Shown here piece after piece: positions 54,781-63,525 of a stretch of DNA of 64,000 nt. Numbering within the stretch: position 1 is the first letter of the stretch; the number at the start of each line of letters is the position of its first letter. Origin of the DNA: JAMXLO01 sp963794185 (GTDB lineage: Bacteria > Pseudomonadota > Alphaproteobacteria > Acetobacterales > Acetobacteraceae); the NCBI GenBank assembly GCA_963794185.1, contig CAWCDM010000135.1:59876-123875 (forward strand), written 5' to 3'. Made by a program: the position numbers and the translations under genes. The notes under the pieces were generated by a model. It saw nothing but the letters and a program-made list of their open reading frames with translations. It did not search any database and had not been told where the DNA came from.

Positions 54781-56255
54781 CCCCGGTTCGCCGGAGCATT
54801 TGGGGGCGGTTTGGCGCTGAGCTGACCATCCACAAAGAAATGATTGACGCGGTCACGGGCGACTCGATTCAAGCTTCGGGTGCCCCAGCTTCCCGACTTC
54901 AGCCAACTGAGCCACGCCGAGAAGGACGCGTTGATCCAAACGCTGTGGCAGCGGCTTGAGGCGGCCGAACAGCACATCGCGGAACTCAAAGCCAAGCTCG
55001 GCCACCCGCCGAAGACACCCGGCAATTCCAGCCTGCCACCATCGAAGGGACAGAAGCCCAATCAAGCGGAGAAGACCAAGCGCAACGGGCCGCGCCAGGG
55101 CAGTCTGGGTCGTAAGGGTGGCGGCCGGCCACTGTCCATCGATCCCGATGAGACAGTGATTGCCAAGGCGGCGGCCTGTGTGCATTGCCACGCGGCGTTG
55201 GGTGAAGCGGACCAGGTGCTGCACGGTCGCTACGATAAGATAGAGCTTCCAGTGGTTCGCCCCGTGGTGACCCGCGTGGAACGGTATGCCGGGCACTGCC
55301 CGCGCTGTCGCGGCGTCACGCTGGCGCCGGTGCCCGAGGGCATGGAAGAAGGTTCGCCGTTCAGTGTGAACATCCTGGCGTTGGCGATCTACCTGCGCTT
55401 CAGCCACGCGATCAGCTATCGTCGTCTGACACAGCTGTTCCTCCAACTGTTTGCCTTGCAGATCAGCGAGGGAGCGCTGGATGCGATGTTCCGCCGCGCC
55501 GCGCCATGCTTCGACAATGAGGTGACGGCTATCCTCGCTCGGCTGCGCCGTTCTCGGATCATCTGCTCCGACGAGACCACCGTACGGATCGACGGACGCA
55601 CCCACTGGAACTGGGTATTCCAGAACGATCAGGTGGTGATCCACGTGATCCGCAATAGCCGTGCGGCCAGTGTTGTCGCCGATGTATTGGCCGGCCATCG
55701 ACCCAGCATCTGGGTGTCCGACCTCTACAGCGCCCAGCAGGGGCATGCCGATCTTTGGCAAGTCTGCCTGGCGCATCAATTGCGTGATTGCCAGTATGCG
55801 ATCGAGGCGGGAGACGCGATCTTCGCGCCGCGCATGAAGATGCTGTTGCTGCGTGCCGTGGTGCTGGCGCGGCGGCGCAAGCAACTGGCCGAGAGCACAC
55901 GACGAACCTATCAGTGCAGGTTGGATCGCGACCTGAACGCGATCATGGTGTTGGCACCCACCAACCGCCACGGCAAGCGACTACGCAAACGTTACGGCAA
56001 GCTGCGCAGCCACTTATTCACCTTCCTCGAACATCCTGACGTCCCGCCCGACAACAACGGTAGCGAGCGAGAATTGCGGCCCACCGCCACCTACCGCAAG
56101 GTCACCGGCGGCTTCCGTTCGAGCTGGGGTGCCGACCTGTTCGCCACCATCAGATCCGTCGTCGGCACTGCGGCGCGACGCGGCATCAATGCACACCAAG
56201 CCATTCTCGCCATTCTGCGCGGCGGATCAGTGCTCCAGGCGGGTTGAGCAGATAC
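54769..56255 (+). mobile_element. IS66-type insertion sequence (single-ORF, ISBst12-like), with 8-bp target duplication
   Basis: The 1487-base element has terminal inverted repeats GTATCTGCTCA / TGAGCAGATAC. It is bordered by the identical 8-mer CCGATGCC at 54761-54768 and 56256-56263, the duplication length typical of IS66. It carries only a TnpC-type transposase and no tnpA or tnpB, as in the ISBst12 subgroup. It interrupts a reading frame that continues on both sides. The transposase stop codon lies inside the right repeat. Confidence 0.9.
54844..56247 (+). CDS. IS66-family transposase (TnpC)
   Basis: The transposase of up to 467 residues has the IS66 order. A leucine-zipper-like N-terminus (FSQLSHAEKDALIQTLWQRLE) and a Lys/Arg linker with GNSSLPPSKGQKPN come first. 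A zinc-finger CVHCHAAL...CPRCRG follows. The DDE domain has SDETTVRIDG, WVSDLYSAQQGHADLWQVC and a late Glu in NNGSERELRPT. It is uninterrupted. The start is a TTG here, and a GTG at 54880 is equally plausible. It is presumably active or recently active. Confidence 0.9.
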   Translation: MTRSRATRFKLRVPQLPDFSQLSHAEKDALIQTLWQRLEAAEQHIAELKAKLGHPPKTPGNSSLPPSKGQKPNQAEKTKRNGPRQGSLGRKGGGRPLSIDPDETVIAKAAACVHCHAALGEADQVLHGRYDKIELPVVRPVVTRVERYAGHCPRCRGVTLAPVPEGMEEGSPFSVNILALAIYLRFSHAISYRRLTQLFLQLFALQISEGALDAMFRRAAPCFDNEVTAILARLRRSRIICSDETTVRIDGRTHWNWVFQNDQVVIHVIRNSRAASVVADVLAGHRPSIWVSDLYSAQQGHADLWQVCLAHQLRDCQYAIEAGDAIFAPRMKMLLLRAVVLARRRKQLAESTRRTYQCRLDRDLNAIMVLAPTNRHGKRLRKRYGKLRSHLFTFLEHPDVPPDNNGSERELRPTATYRKVTGGFRSSWGADLFATIRSVVGTAARRGINAHQAILAILRGGSVLQAG

Positions 56256-56746
56256 CCGATGCCCGCCTTGCGCGCCTGACAGGCGACGTATTCATGGCCG
56301 TTCAAGATCACTTGTGCGGGGAACGGTGGATGCCTGCTGATCTTGATGGTGACATGCCCCCAGTCACGGTCGAGAATATGAAACGAATAGTGGTTCACAT
56401 AGGGCTTCTTCCTCTCAAGGTGATAATTCGCCGCTACGTGCCATACCGGTGCCTGGGCTCGACCGACCAGAACCAGGAACAAACCTTCGGTGACCGCTGT
56501 CTTGGCCAGATGCTCATCGGCCACGTCATGCTTGCGCTCCCCTGCGATGCAGTCGATGACTGGAATGTCGTGCGCTCTGGCATAGCCGCGCACGCGCCGG
56601 CTGAACCGGCCGGCCAACCGCATCAGATGGGCATTATCCAGGGTCTCGTCCGATCCCGTGAGCGCCCGCCACCACACACGGAAACCACCGGGACTATGCC
56701 CCATGCCGAAGTAGCCATTCAGAACAATGCGATCCACGTAGGACAT
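56256..56746 (-). pseudogene. N-terminal part of the IS-interrupted uncharacterised protein
   Basis: From an internal ATG the reading is SYVDRIVLNGYFGMGHSPGG, FRVWWRALTGSDETLDNAHL, then IPVIDCIAGERKHDVADEHL and NHYSFHILDRDWGHVTIKIS, ending NGHEYVACQARKAGIG at the IS border. It resumes after the element as GIGFTKEANC, with the 8-bp duplication in between. The family's normal N-terminus seems to begin a little earlier, and the sequence upstream of 56746 does not look coding. So the gene is probably truncated at the 5' end as well as interrupted. Confidence 0.65.
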
Positions 56747-56897
56747 GAACAAACCAACGCGGGCGTCCCGTTGTCCAGTGGTCCTTGCCTTCGATGCGGG
56801 GGAACTGCCCCACCGGGGCCACTTTTCCACAGCTCTGTCTGGGGAAAAGCGTAGTCGTTTATCACCCAACTCTTGCCGCTTTCTGCGTTAAATCCCA

Positions 56898-57809
56898 TCA
56901 AATCATAGCCGGAATGATAGTCGCCTCGGTGAGACGGGCCGCTGCCGCGGTAGCGGCGCGACCGGCCTTGGTAAGGTAGTAGCGGTAAGTCCCGGTGACG
57001 CGTTTGATGACGCCGATAGCCTGCCCCGAGCGAAGGCCGGGTCGAGCAATCGGCGCAGCTGTCGCGACAGCCGGGTCGGCGAGAACATCCCGAGGTCCGG
57101 GAGCAGGTCGGCCCGGCGGACGCCTGCGATGTTGACCCGTGGGTTCTGCAAGGCCTGCAACAGGGCGCTATCGCCTGGTTCGAAGAAGTTGATCCCCTTG
57201 ACGGTCTTCCCCTCCACCTCATGCGGCCTGGTCACGCGGTTGAGTGCGCGAACTCCGGCGGAGAAGTCGTCCAGAGCTTGCCCCAGCGAAGGCGGGGGGC
57301 GGAGAGCTGAGCCAGATAGCGTCGGTTGCAGCCAAGGAGAATCGCACGGAGATCGATCAGGCTGTGGCATCCAGGAAGTAGAAATAATAATGCAGGCACT
57401 TGCCACTGTCCGGCCGGATGAATGTCTTGTGCGTCTCCTTGTCGTGCCAGGGCTGATAGGCATCGCAGGCTTCCATGGCCGAGATGATGTGCACCAGGCC
57501 CGGGTGATCGCCGCGCTGATCGAGAACCCGCGCGACCACCGCCTCCTTGCGAATGTGGCTCTTGGCTATCTGCTCGATTGTCACTCCAGCCTCGGCGGCC
57601 AGCGTTGCCGCGCAGCCGCGCACACGATCTCGCAGCTTCATCGCGAACTGCGGGTAGTCGAAGATGCGGATACCCTGGGCATTGAGATACCGGGTCATCC
57701 CGTCCGCATAACACACGCCGGGCAGCGTCCCGGTGATTACCATGCGGTCGTAGCACGACAGCACTCCGGCGATCCGATCGTCGTAACGGTCCGTCAGAGA
57801 TTGGCTCAT
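56898..57809 (-). pseudogene. second decayed copy of the same protein superfamily
   Basis: It starts MSQSLTDRYDDRIAGVLSCY and continues DRMVITGTLPGVCYADGMT, RIFDYPQFAMKLRDR, KSHIRKEAVVARVL, HIISAMEACDAYQPWHDK and SGKCLHYYFYFLD. Then, after an abrupt jump, SLIDLRAILLGCNRRYLAQL, DDFSAGVRALNRV, EVEGKTVKGINFF and SRQLRRLLDPAF follow in other frames, ending EATIIPAMI. Compared with relatives as I recall them, a central segment is missing and at least three frame changes are present. The C-terminal part is winged-helix-like. It lies upstream of, and in the same direction as, the IS-split gene. Confidence 0.6.
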
Positions 57810-57888
57810 GTCGTCCCCCAGCCAGATGACACTCCCGACCGGGAAGGCTACACCAGACCTATTGGTTCCGGCTGCGCCGGCTTAGGTC

Positions 57889-57997
57889 CACCACAAAGAC
57901 ACGAAGACGGGATCATGTGCGGGCCGCAGCCGGCCCGGGACCTACTTCGCGCAAAGCACCGCCGCTGTCCGCTTTGTGTCTTCGTGTCTTTGTGGTG
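57889..57997. repeat. perfect 20-bp inverted repeat, CACCACAAAGACACGAAGAC
   Basis: The 20-base arm at 57889-57908 is matched exactly by its complement at 57978-57997. The 69 bases between contain GCGGGCCGCAGCCGGCCCGG-like sequence with its own dyad. It lies in the gap between the decayed gene and the hydrolase, and could form a long hairpin or be the ends of a small mobile repeat. Confidence 0.75.
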
Positions 57998-58038
57998 AAA
58001 TCCTTTGCGTGCTGCCAGCGGCCAGGAAGGATCGAGCC

Positions 58039-59028
58039 ATGACCGAGCCGACGCATCGCTTTGTCGAAACAAACGGCATTCGCATGCACGTGGCCGAGCA
58101 GGGCACGGGGCCACTTGTCCTGTTGTGCCACGGGTTTCCCGAGTCCTGGTACTCCTGGCGCCATCAGCTTCGCGCTCTGGCCGAGGCCGGGTGCCATGCC
58201 GTGGCGCCGGATATGCGCGGCTACGGCCAGACCGATCGGCCGGACGCGATCGACCAGTACACGCTGCTGCATCTGGTCGGCGACATGGTGGGGCTGCTCG
58301 ATGCCTTGGGCGAGGAGCACGCGGTGATTGCCGGCCACGACTGGGGCGCCCCGGTCGCGTGGCACGCCGCCCTGCTGCGGCCTGACAGGTTCCGCGCTGT
58401 TATCGGGCTGAGCGTGCCGTACCGGCCGCGTGGCCCGGTGCGTCCGACCACGGTGATGCCGCGGACGGACGATGCGGTGTTCTACCAGCTTTACTTCCAG
58501 ACGCCAGGTGTGGCGGAAGCGGAACTGGGGCAGGACGTGCGGCTCTCCCTGCGCGGCATCCTGTTCTCGAATTCTGGCGACGGACCGCTGCGCGAGGGCG
58601 GACTTTCGGAGGGTGATATCGGCATGGTGCCGCGCGCGGGTGGGCTGCGCGCACGCATGGGAGCGGACATGGCGACGCCCGGATCGCTGCCGTCCTGGAT
58701 CACCGAGGCCGATGTGGATGTCTATGCGGCGGAGTTCGCACGCACCGGATTTCGCGGCGGCCTTAATTGGTACCGCAACATCGACCGCAACTGGGAGCTG
58801 TTGGCGCCGTTCGCCGGTGCGAAGGTCACTGTGCCGGCGCTTTATGTTGTCGGCGAGCGCGACCTCACGCTGGGCTTTCGCGGGTCAAAGGAGTTGGTCG
58901 CGAACCTGTCGACGTTCGTACCGCGGCTTCGCCAGACGATCATGCTGCCTGGCTGCGGGCACTGGACGCAGCAGGAGCGGGCAGCGGACGTGAACAACGC
59001 GATTATCGAATTCCTGCACGCGCTGTGA
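58039..59028 (+). CDS. alpha/beta hydrolase, soluble epoxide hydrolase-like
   Basis: The 329-residue enzyme has the oxyanion HGFPESWYSWRHQL block and the nucleophile Asp in AGHDWGAPVAWH. A lid tyrosine is in FYQLYFQTPGVAE and the catalytic His is in GCGHWTQQE. Asp as nucleophile in GHDWG and the FPE oxyanion motif point to epoxide hydrolase over a lipase. It should be cytosolic. It is a single gene bordered by repeats on both sides. Confidence 0.88.
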   Translation: MTEPTHRFVETNGIRMHVAEQGTGPLVLLCHGFPESWYSWRHQLRALAEAGCHAVAPDMRGYGQTDRPDAIDQYTLLHLVGDMVGLLDALGEEHAVIAGHDWGAPVAWHAALLRPDRFRAVIGLSVPYRPRGPVRPTTVMPRTDDAVFYQLYFQTPGVAEAELGQDVRLSLRGILFSNSGDGPLREGGLSEGDIGMVPRAGGLRARMGADMATPGSLPSWITEADVDVYAAEFARTGFRGGLNWYRNIDRNWELLAPFAGAKVTVPALYVVGERDLTLGFRGSKELVANLSTFVPRLRQTIMLPGCGHWTQQERAADVNNAIIEFLHAL

Positions 59029-59077
59029 GGCTGCACGCGCACGTCTCAGCAGGCAGGTCCGCGAATTGTGCCCATTG

Positions 59078-59217
59078 TACGCCTCGCCCGCCTGCGGGAG
59101 AGGTCGCTGCGCGCCAGCGACGCGGGAGAGGGTGCATCCCGGCGGCACCAAACCACTGTGGCACCCTCACCCGTCGCGCTTCGCGCTCCGACCTCTCCCG
59201 CAAGCGGGCGAGGTGTA
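59078..59217. repeat. 140-bp inverted-repeat element, copy B (MITE-like)
   Basis: The left arm TACGCCTCGCCCGCCTGCGG GAGAGGTCG and the right arm CGACCTCTCCCGCAAGCGGG CGAGGTGTA are complementary with few mismatches over about 29 bases. The middle (GCGACGCGGGAGAGGG... GGCGGCACC... CGTCGCGCTTCGCGCTCCGA) matches copy A at 41.1 kb. It contains no coding sequence. Confidence 0.75.
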
Positions 59218-59252
59218 CTTACGACGGGATGTGTCCGACCAGTGAACCCGCC

Positions 59253-59663
59253 TCAGAATATCCCGCTCAGCCATCCCTTCTTCGCGGGCTGGCTCAGCGG
59301 CGTGGAACCCGGCGGCGACGTCCAGTTCATTAGCCGGTCGGTGAACTCGGGACCCGGGTCGATCATCCCGGAATTCTCGTTGATCAGCTGGCGGATATCG
59401 GCGGTGGCAGATGGTCCGGCTGCCTGCAGCAAGGCGTCCTGCCCGGCGCTGCCGACCACCTGTTCCGCCGGCGCGGTCTGACGCGGCGCCTGACCGCCTG
59501 GGCGGGTGGGCCGCAGTGCCAGACTAGGCGGCGTGGACAGGGGCATCTGCGTCGCTGCCACCGTATCCGGCGCGGCATCGCGGGCGAGGCCGAAATTCCG
59601 GGTCAAGCCGTCGTCGCTGCAGGCAGCGAGCGACAGCACAGTCAAAATCAAGCCAAAACGCAT
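59253..59663 (-). CDS. DUF3035/BamF-type lipoprotein
   Basis: The 136-residue protein has a lipoprotein signal (FGLILTVLSLAAC, with Cys lipidation). It then has GLTRNFGLARDAAPDTV, MPLSTPPSLALRPTRPG and ADIRQLINENSG, the conserved pattern of DUF3035 in alphaproteobacteria. BamF is an accessory part of the outer-membrane barrel assembly machine in some members. The start is the ATG; a GTG two codons earlier is possible. It stands alone. Confidence 0.85.
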   Translation of the reverse strand: MRFGLILTVLSLAACSDDGLTRNFGLARDAAPDTVAATQMPLSTPPSLALRPTRPGGQAPRQTAPAEQVVGSAGQDALLQAAGPSATADIRQLINENSGMIDPGPEFTDRLMNWTSPPGSTPLSQPAKKGWLSGIF

Positions 59664-59734
59664 CGGCACCTCCGGGATCGATCGGCTGCAATGACCATCA
59701 TGCTGGATTCTCTATGCGCCGTCACGCCGCCGGA

Positions 59735-60805
59735 TCAGGCCGTGCGCAGGCGCGGCAGGATGCGAAGCGCGTTCTCACGGTCGATTGCCTTCAATTCGCC
59801 CGCGTTGAAATTGGCTGCGAGACCCTTCACGTGCTCGGCACCCGCGCGATACGGGTAATCGGTGCCGAACACGATCTGCGATACCGGAACCAGTTTCGCC
59901 AGCGCGCCGATGGTCACCGCGTTGGAAACCTGGGCAGTGTCGTAATAGAAGCGCCGCAGCTGCCCATCGACGGTCTCGCGTGTGAATTTGTCCTTGTAGG
60001 GCGGCGTGCTTACCATCTGGATCTGTAGCCGTTCGGCGACCGCGGTCAGCACGCCGCCGCCGTGCGAGAAGATGAAATTGATGTCGCCGTAACGTTGCGC
60101 GGCGCCGCTGAAGACAAGACTGACAATCGTGCGCGTGGTGTCGGCGCCCAGCTCCACTGTTGCATCCGAAACGCCCTGGACGAGGTTGACGCAGCAATTG
60201 GCGCTGGTCGGGTGCGTGTAGACGGTCGCCTTGCGGCGATTGAGCTCCTGGAAGACAGGCGCAAACTGCGGATAGCCGAGCCATTTGTCGCCGTAGCTCG
60301 TCATCATGCCGATGCCGTCGGCGTTGAGCGTGTCGAACACGTACTCGATCTCCTCCAGGCTCTCGTCGATGTAAGGCATCGGCAGCATGGCAAAGATGCC
60401 GAAGCGGCCGGGGTGATCGGCCATCAGCTTCTTGGCATATTCGTTTGACTCGCGCGCGATCCGGGCAGCGTCTGCAGGTGGCAGGAAGCCGACCTGCGGC
60501 GTGGTCGGCGAGGTGATGGACGTGGCGATGCCCGCCTTGTCCATGTCCTCGATCGAGCGCTGCGGGGTCCAGCCCGACATCGGCGGATTGTCGAGCTTGG
60601 CTTTTTTGAGTGCGTCGAACCAGGTCGGCGGCACGATGTGATGGTGCACGTCGATGCGGGGCGGTTTTTCGCCCGTCTGTGCATCGGCGGCGCCGGTCGC
60701 GGCGAGTGCCGCCGTTCCCGCGAGGAAGCCGCGGCGGCCGATCGTGACCGTGTCGCAGCAAGAGCATCGGGCCGGGAGCGCGTGGTGATCGTGTCTGCGG
60801 ATCAT
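59735..60805 (-). CDS. exported amidohydrolase family 2, ACMSD/6-methylsalicylate decarboxylase-like
   Basis: The 356-residue protein has a twin-arginine signal (IGRRGFLAGTAALAATGAADA) and a TIM-barrel with RIDVHHHIVPP (HxH metal site). It also has YTHPTSANCC, FIFSHGGGVLTAV and FGTDYPYRAG (metal Asp). This is the decarboxylase/hydrolase branch of Amidohydro_2. Periplasmic location is unusual for the family but is indicated by the signal. It follows an ABC binding protein gene, in the same direction and 33 bases away. Confidence 0.85.
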   Translation of the reverse strand: MIRRHDHHALPARCSCCDTVTIGRRGFLAGTAALAATGAADAQTGEKPPRIDVHHHIVPPTWFDALKKAKLDNPPMSGWTPQRSIEDMDKAGIATSITSPTTPQVGFLPPADAARIARESNEYAKKLMADHPGRFGIFAMLPMPYIDESLEEIEYVFDTLNADGIGMMTSYGDKWLGYPQFAPVFQELNRRKATVYTHPTSANCCVNLVQGVSDATVELGADTTRTIVSLVFSGAAQRYGDINFIFSHGGGVLTAVAERLQIQMVSTPPYKDKFTRETVDGQLRRFYYDTAQVSNAVTIGALAKLVPVSQIVFGTDYPYRAGAEHVKGLAANFNAGELKAIDRENALRILPRLRTA

Positions 60806-60838
60806 GGTGTTGCCTCCATCCGTCCTGCTGTCATCGCC

Positions 60839-62098
60839 CTACGGTCTCGCCGCCGAATACGGATAGATCAGCGTACCCGATTTGAACTCGGCCGGCAGCA
60901 CGACCACCTCCGTCGCCGGGTCCTTGAACTGCTCCAGATCATTCCCCTTGATGTTCTGGAACTGCGTCCAGACGATCCGGGGCGCCGCCCATTCGCCATC
61001 CTTGCCGAACGCCACATCGCCGATGATGGTGTTGAACGTGTGGCCGCGAAAGTAATCGGCGAGCTTGCCATCGTCGACGCTCTGTGTGCCCTCGATCGCC
61101 TGCGCCAGCAGCTGCATCCGTGCATACGCCCAGGGCGGCAGGAAATAGCCGAGCGGATCGACGCCTTCGGCCTGCGCCTTCGCCTGGTACCGCTTAAGGA
61201 ACTCGATCACCCCGGGAAACTGCATGGACGGCGCCGGCAGCCAGTTCTCGTTGATGACGATGCCGTTGAGCAGCGGTCCAAGCTGTGTCTTCAGCGCGGT
61301 CGTCTGCAGGCCGACCATATTGCCGCCGAACAGCTGCGCCTTCAGGCCGACCTCATTGGCGGCACGCAGGATCCCCGCCGTGTCGGTCGGATATGACGCG
61401 ACATAGATGACATCAGGATTGGTGGCGCGCACCGCACGAACGATCGGCGTGTAGTCGGTGGTGGTCGGCGGATAGGTGCCGTCGTAAACGATCCGGAGCC
61501 CGGCCTCGCGGGCGTTGTCGCGCGCGCCGTCCGAAGCGTTGCGCGCGAATTCCGCATCGGCTGCCACGATGGCGATGGTCTGCGGCTTCGGGCCCTGCGC
61601 CACCGCAATATCGAAATAGCCATGCGAGAACGCGTGCTTCGGATCAGGTCCGGTCGGTAGCATCGAGAAATATTGCGGATAGTGGAACTCGCTGTTGACC
61701 GCCAAGCAGAACAGGCTGACGAACAGCTTGTTGTGCGCCATGGCGATCGGCATCGCCGGCGCAACCATGTTCGTCGCGTAACCCGAGATGATCAGATCGA
61801 CATGGTCGACGTCGAGCAGCTTGGTATAAATGCCGGGCACGTTCGCGGCGTTGCTCTGGTTGTCGTAGAACACCAGCTTGACCGGACGCCCCAGCAGTCC
61901 GCCCTTCGCATTGATCTCGTCCGCCCAGATCTGCTCCGCCAGGACGCCCGACTTGCCGACCACCGCAAGGCCGCCGGTGAGCGCGTCGGCAAAGCCGATG
62001 GTGATCGGCTCGGCGGCGCGCCCGGTTGCCGGGATGCAGGCAAGCACCGCGGCCGCAAGCAGCGCAGCAACGCCACGGCTGGCGACGATTGGCCCCAT
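60839..62098 (-). CDS. ABC transporter substrate-binding protein, branched-chain amino acid/amide type
   Basis: This 419-residue periplasmic protein has a signal peptide (GVAALLAAAVLACIPATGRAA). It has the LivJ/AmiC-like start ITIGFADALTGGLAVVGKSG and the NAKGGLLGRPVKLVFYDNQS and DYTPIVRAVRATNPDVIYVASYP blocks. The start is the ATG after AAGGGAGC. The cognate permeases and ATPases are not in this window, so it may serve a distant transporter. It probably shares a transcript with the amidohydrolase downstream. Confidence 0.88.
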   Translation of the reverse strand: MGPIVASRGVAALLAAAVLACIPATGRAAEPITIGFADALTGGLAVVGKSGVLAEQIWADEINAKGGLLGRPVKLVFYDNQSNAANVPGIYTKLLDVDHVDLIISGYATNMVAPAMPIAMAHNKLFVSLFCLAVNSEFHYPQYFSMLPTGPDPKHAFSHGYFDIAVAQGPKPQTIAIVAADAEFARNASDGARDNAREAGLRIVYDGTYPPTTTDYTPIVRAVRATNPDVIYVASYPTDTAGILRAANEVGLKAQLFGGNMVGLQTTALKTQLGPLLNGIVINENWLPAPSMQFPGVIEFLKRYQAKAQAEGVDPLGYFLPPWAYARMQLLAQAIEGTQSVDDGKLADYFRGHTFNTIIGDVAFGKDGEWAAPRIVWTQFQNIKGNDLEQFKDPATEVVVLPAEFKSGTLIYPYSAARP

Positions 62099-62178
62099 TG
62101 TTGTTGCTCCCTTGCCACGCATGGCACAGTGCAGCCTACCCGTCAGTTCGAGCCAATCCAACCGGTCGAGGTCACACC

Positions 62179-63323
62179 ATGGCGAATGGCATGCATTGGG
62201 TCGGCACCTGGTCTACAGCCCCCGCGCCCGCGGAGGGTGCCGCATTCAGCAACCAGACGCTGCGGATGAATACGCGCATCAGCATCGGCGGGCACACGCT
62301 GCGTGTGCGGCTGTCAAATGCGTACGGAACCCGGCCGCTGGCCATCGGCGCGGCGCATATCGGCTTGCGTGCGAGCGGCGCCGGAATTGTGCCGGGGTCC
62401 GACCGCAGGCTGACATTCGGCGGCGAGCGTTCGGCGACTATCGCAGCCGGGGCACTGCTGGTGAGCGATCCCGTCGAGCTTCAAGTGGCGCCGCTGGCGG
62501 ACGTGGCAATCAGCATCTACCTGCCGGGCGACGTGACGGCGAGTTTCGGCGTCACCGGCCGCTATGCGCGCCAGACGAATTACATCTCGCCGCCGGGCGA
62601 TTTTTCCAGTTCCGTCGTGATGCCGGTCGGGCGGCTGACCGACGATTGGTATTTTGTAAACGGGATCGACTTGCTGGCTTCCACAGGGACCGGCGGTATC
62701 GTAGCGCTCGGCAACTCCTTGACCGACGCCAATATCTCCACGCATGACGCGTTCTGCCGCTGGCCGGATCAGCTTGCGCGGCGGCTCGCCGCACGCAGGG
62801 ACGGCCGCGCGCTCGGTGTGATGAACCAGGGGCTTGGCGGCAACCGCATCCTGCACGACATCCGCGGCGACAGCGGCCTGCGCCGTTTCGACCGCGACGT
62901 TCTGGCGCAGCCCGGCGTCACACATGTGATCGTGATGTTGGGCACCAACGATCTGCGCAATCGTTGGGCAAAGCCGGAGGAAGAGGTCACCGCCGAACAG
63001 ATGATCGCCGGCCTGAAGCAGATGGCACTGCGAGCGCATACGCGTGGGATCAGGATATTTGGCGCCACACTGACGCCGTTCGAGAACGAGACGTTCCTGA
63101 TCGGCGCCTGGACGCCGGCGCGCGAGGCTGTCCGTCAGGCGGTGAATGCATGGATCAGGGACGCCGGCGCGTTCGATGCGGTGATCGACTTCGACAAGGG
63201 CGTGCGCGACCCGGAGCATTCCACCAGCATGCTGCCGATCTACGATTGCGGCGATCACCTGCATCCCAGCGACTCGGCTACAACCGCATGGGCGACATCA
63301 TCGATCTGTCGCTGTTCGATTAG
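62179..63323 (+). pseudogene. SGNH/GDSL hydrolase, frameshifted near the end
   Basis: The protein of about 381 residues starts MANGMHWVGTWSTAPAPAEG, the usual opening of this esterase group. It has the nucleophile Ser in VALGNSLTDAN, Gly in GLGGNRIL, Asn in MLGTNDL, and the catalytic Asp-His in DHLHPS. At about 63275 one base appears missing, and the normal end GYNRMGDIIDLSLFD is in another frame, giving a stop at 63323. It may remove acetyl or acyl groups from polysaccharides. Confidence 0.85.
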
Positions 63324-63525
63324 GCCGCGCCGCCACTGCAGGCAGGTCGCATCAACATTTGCTCTGCGTGGCGGTTTCGGTAGATACTATCCTTGCACTC
63401 TTGTGGCGGGCACCTGGCCAGCCGTCGGGACGAGCCGCCACAGGTGGCTCAGGAGCGGGCGTCGCCCGCCAAAACCCGGCAATACGGCAACGGTCGCGAC
63501 TTCGCTGCGCCCGCTCAAGGAGTGT

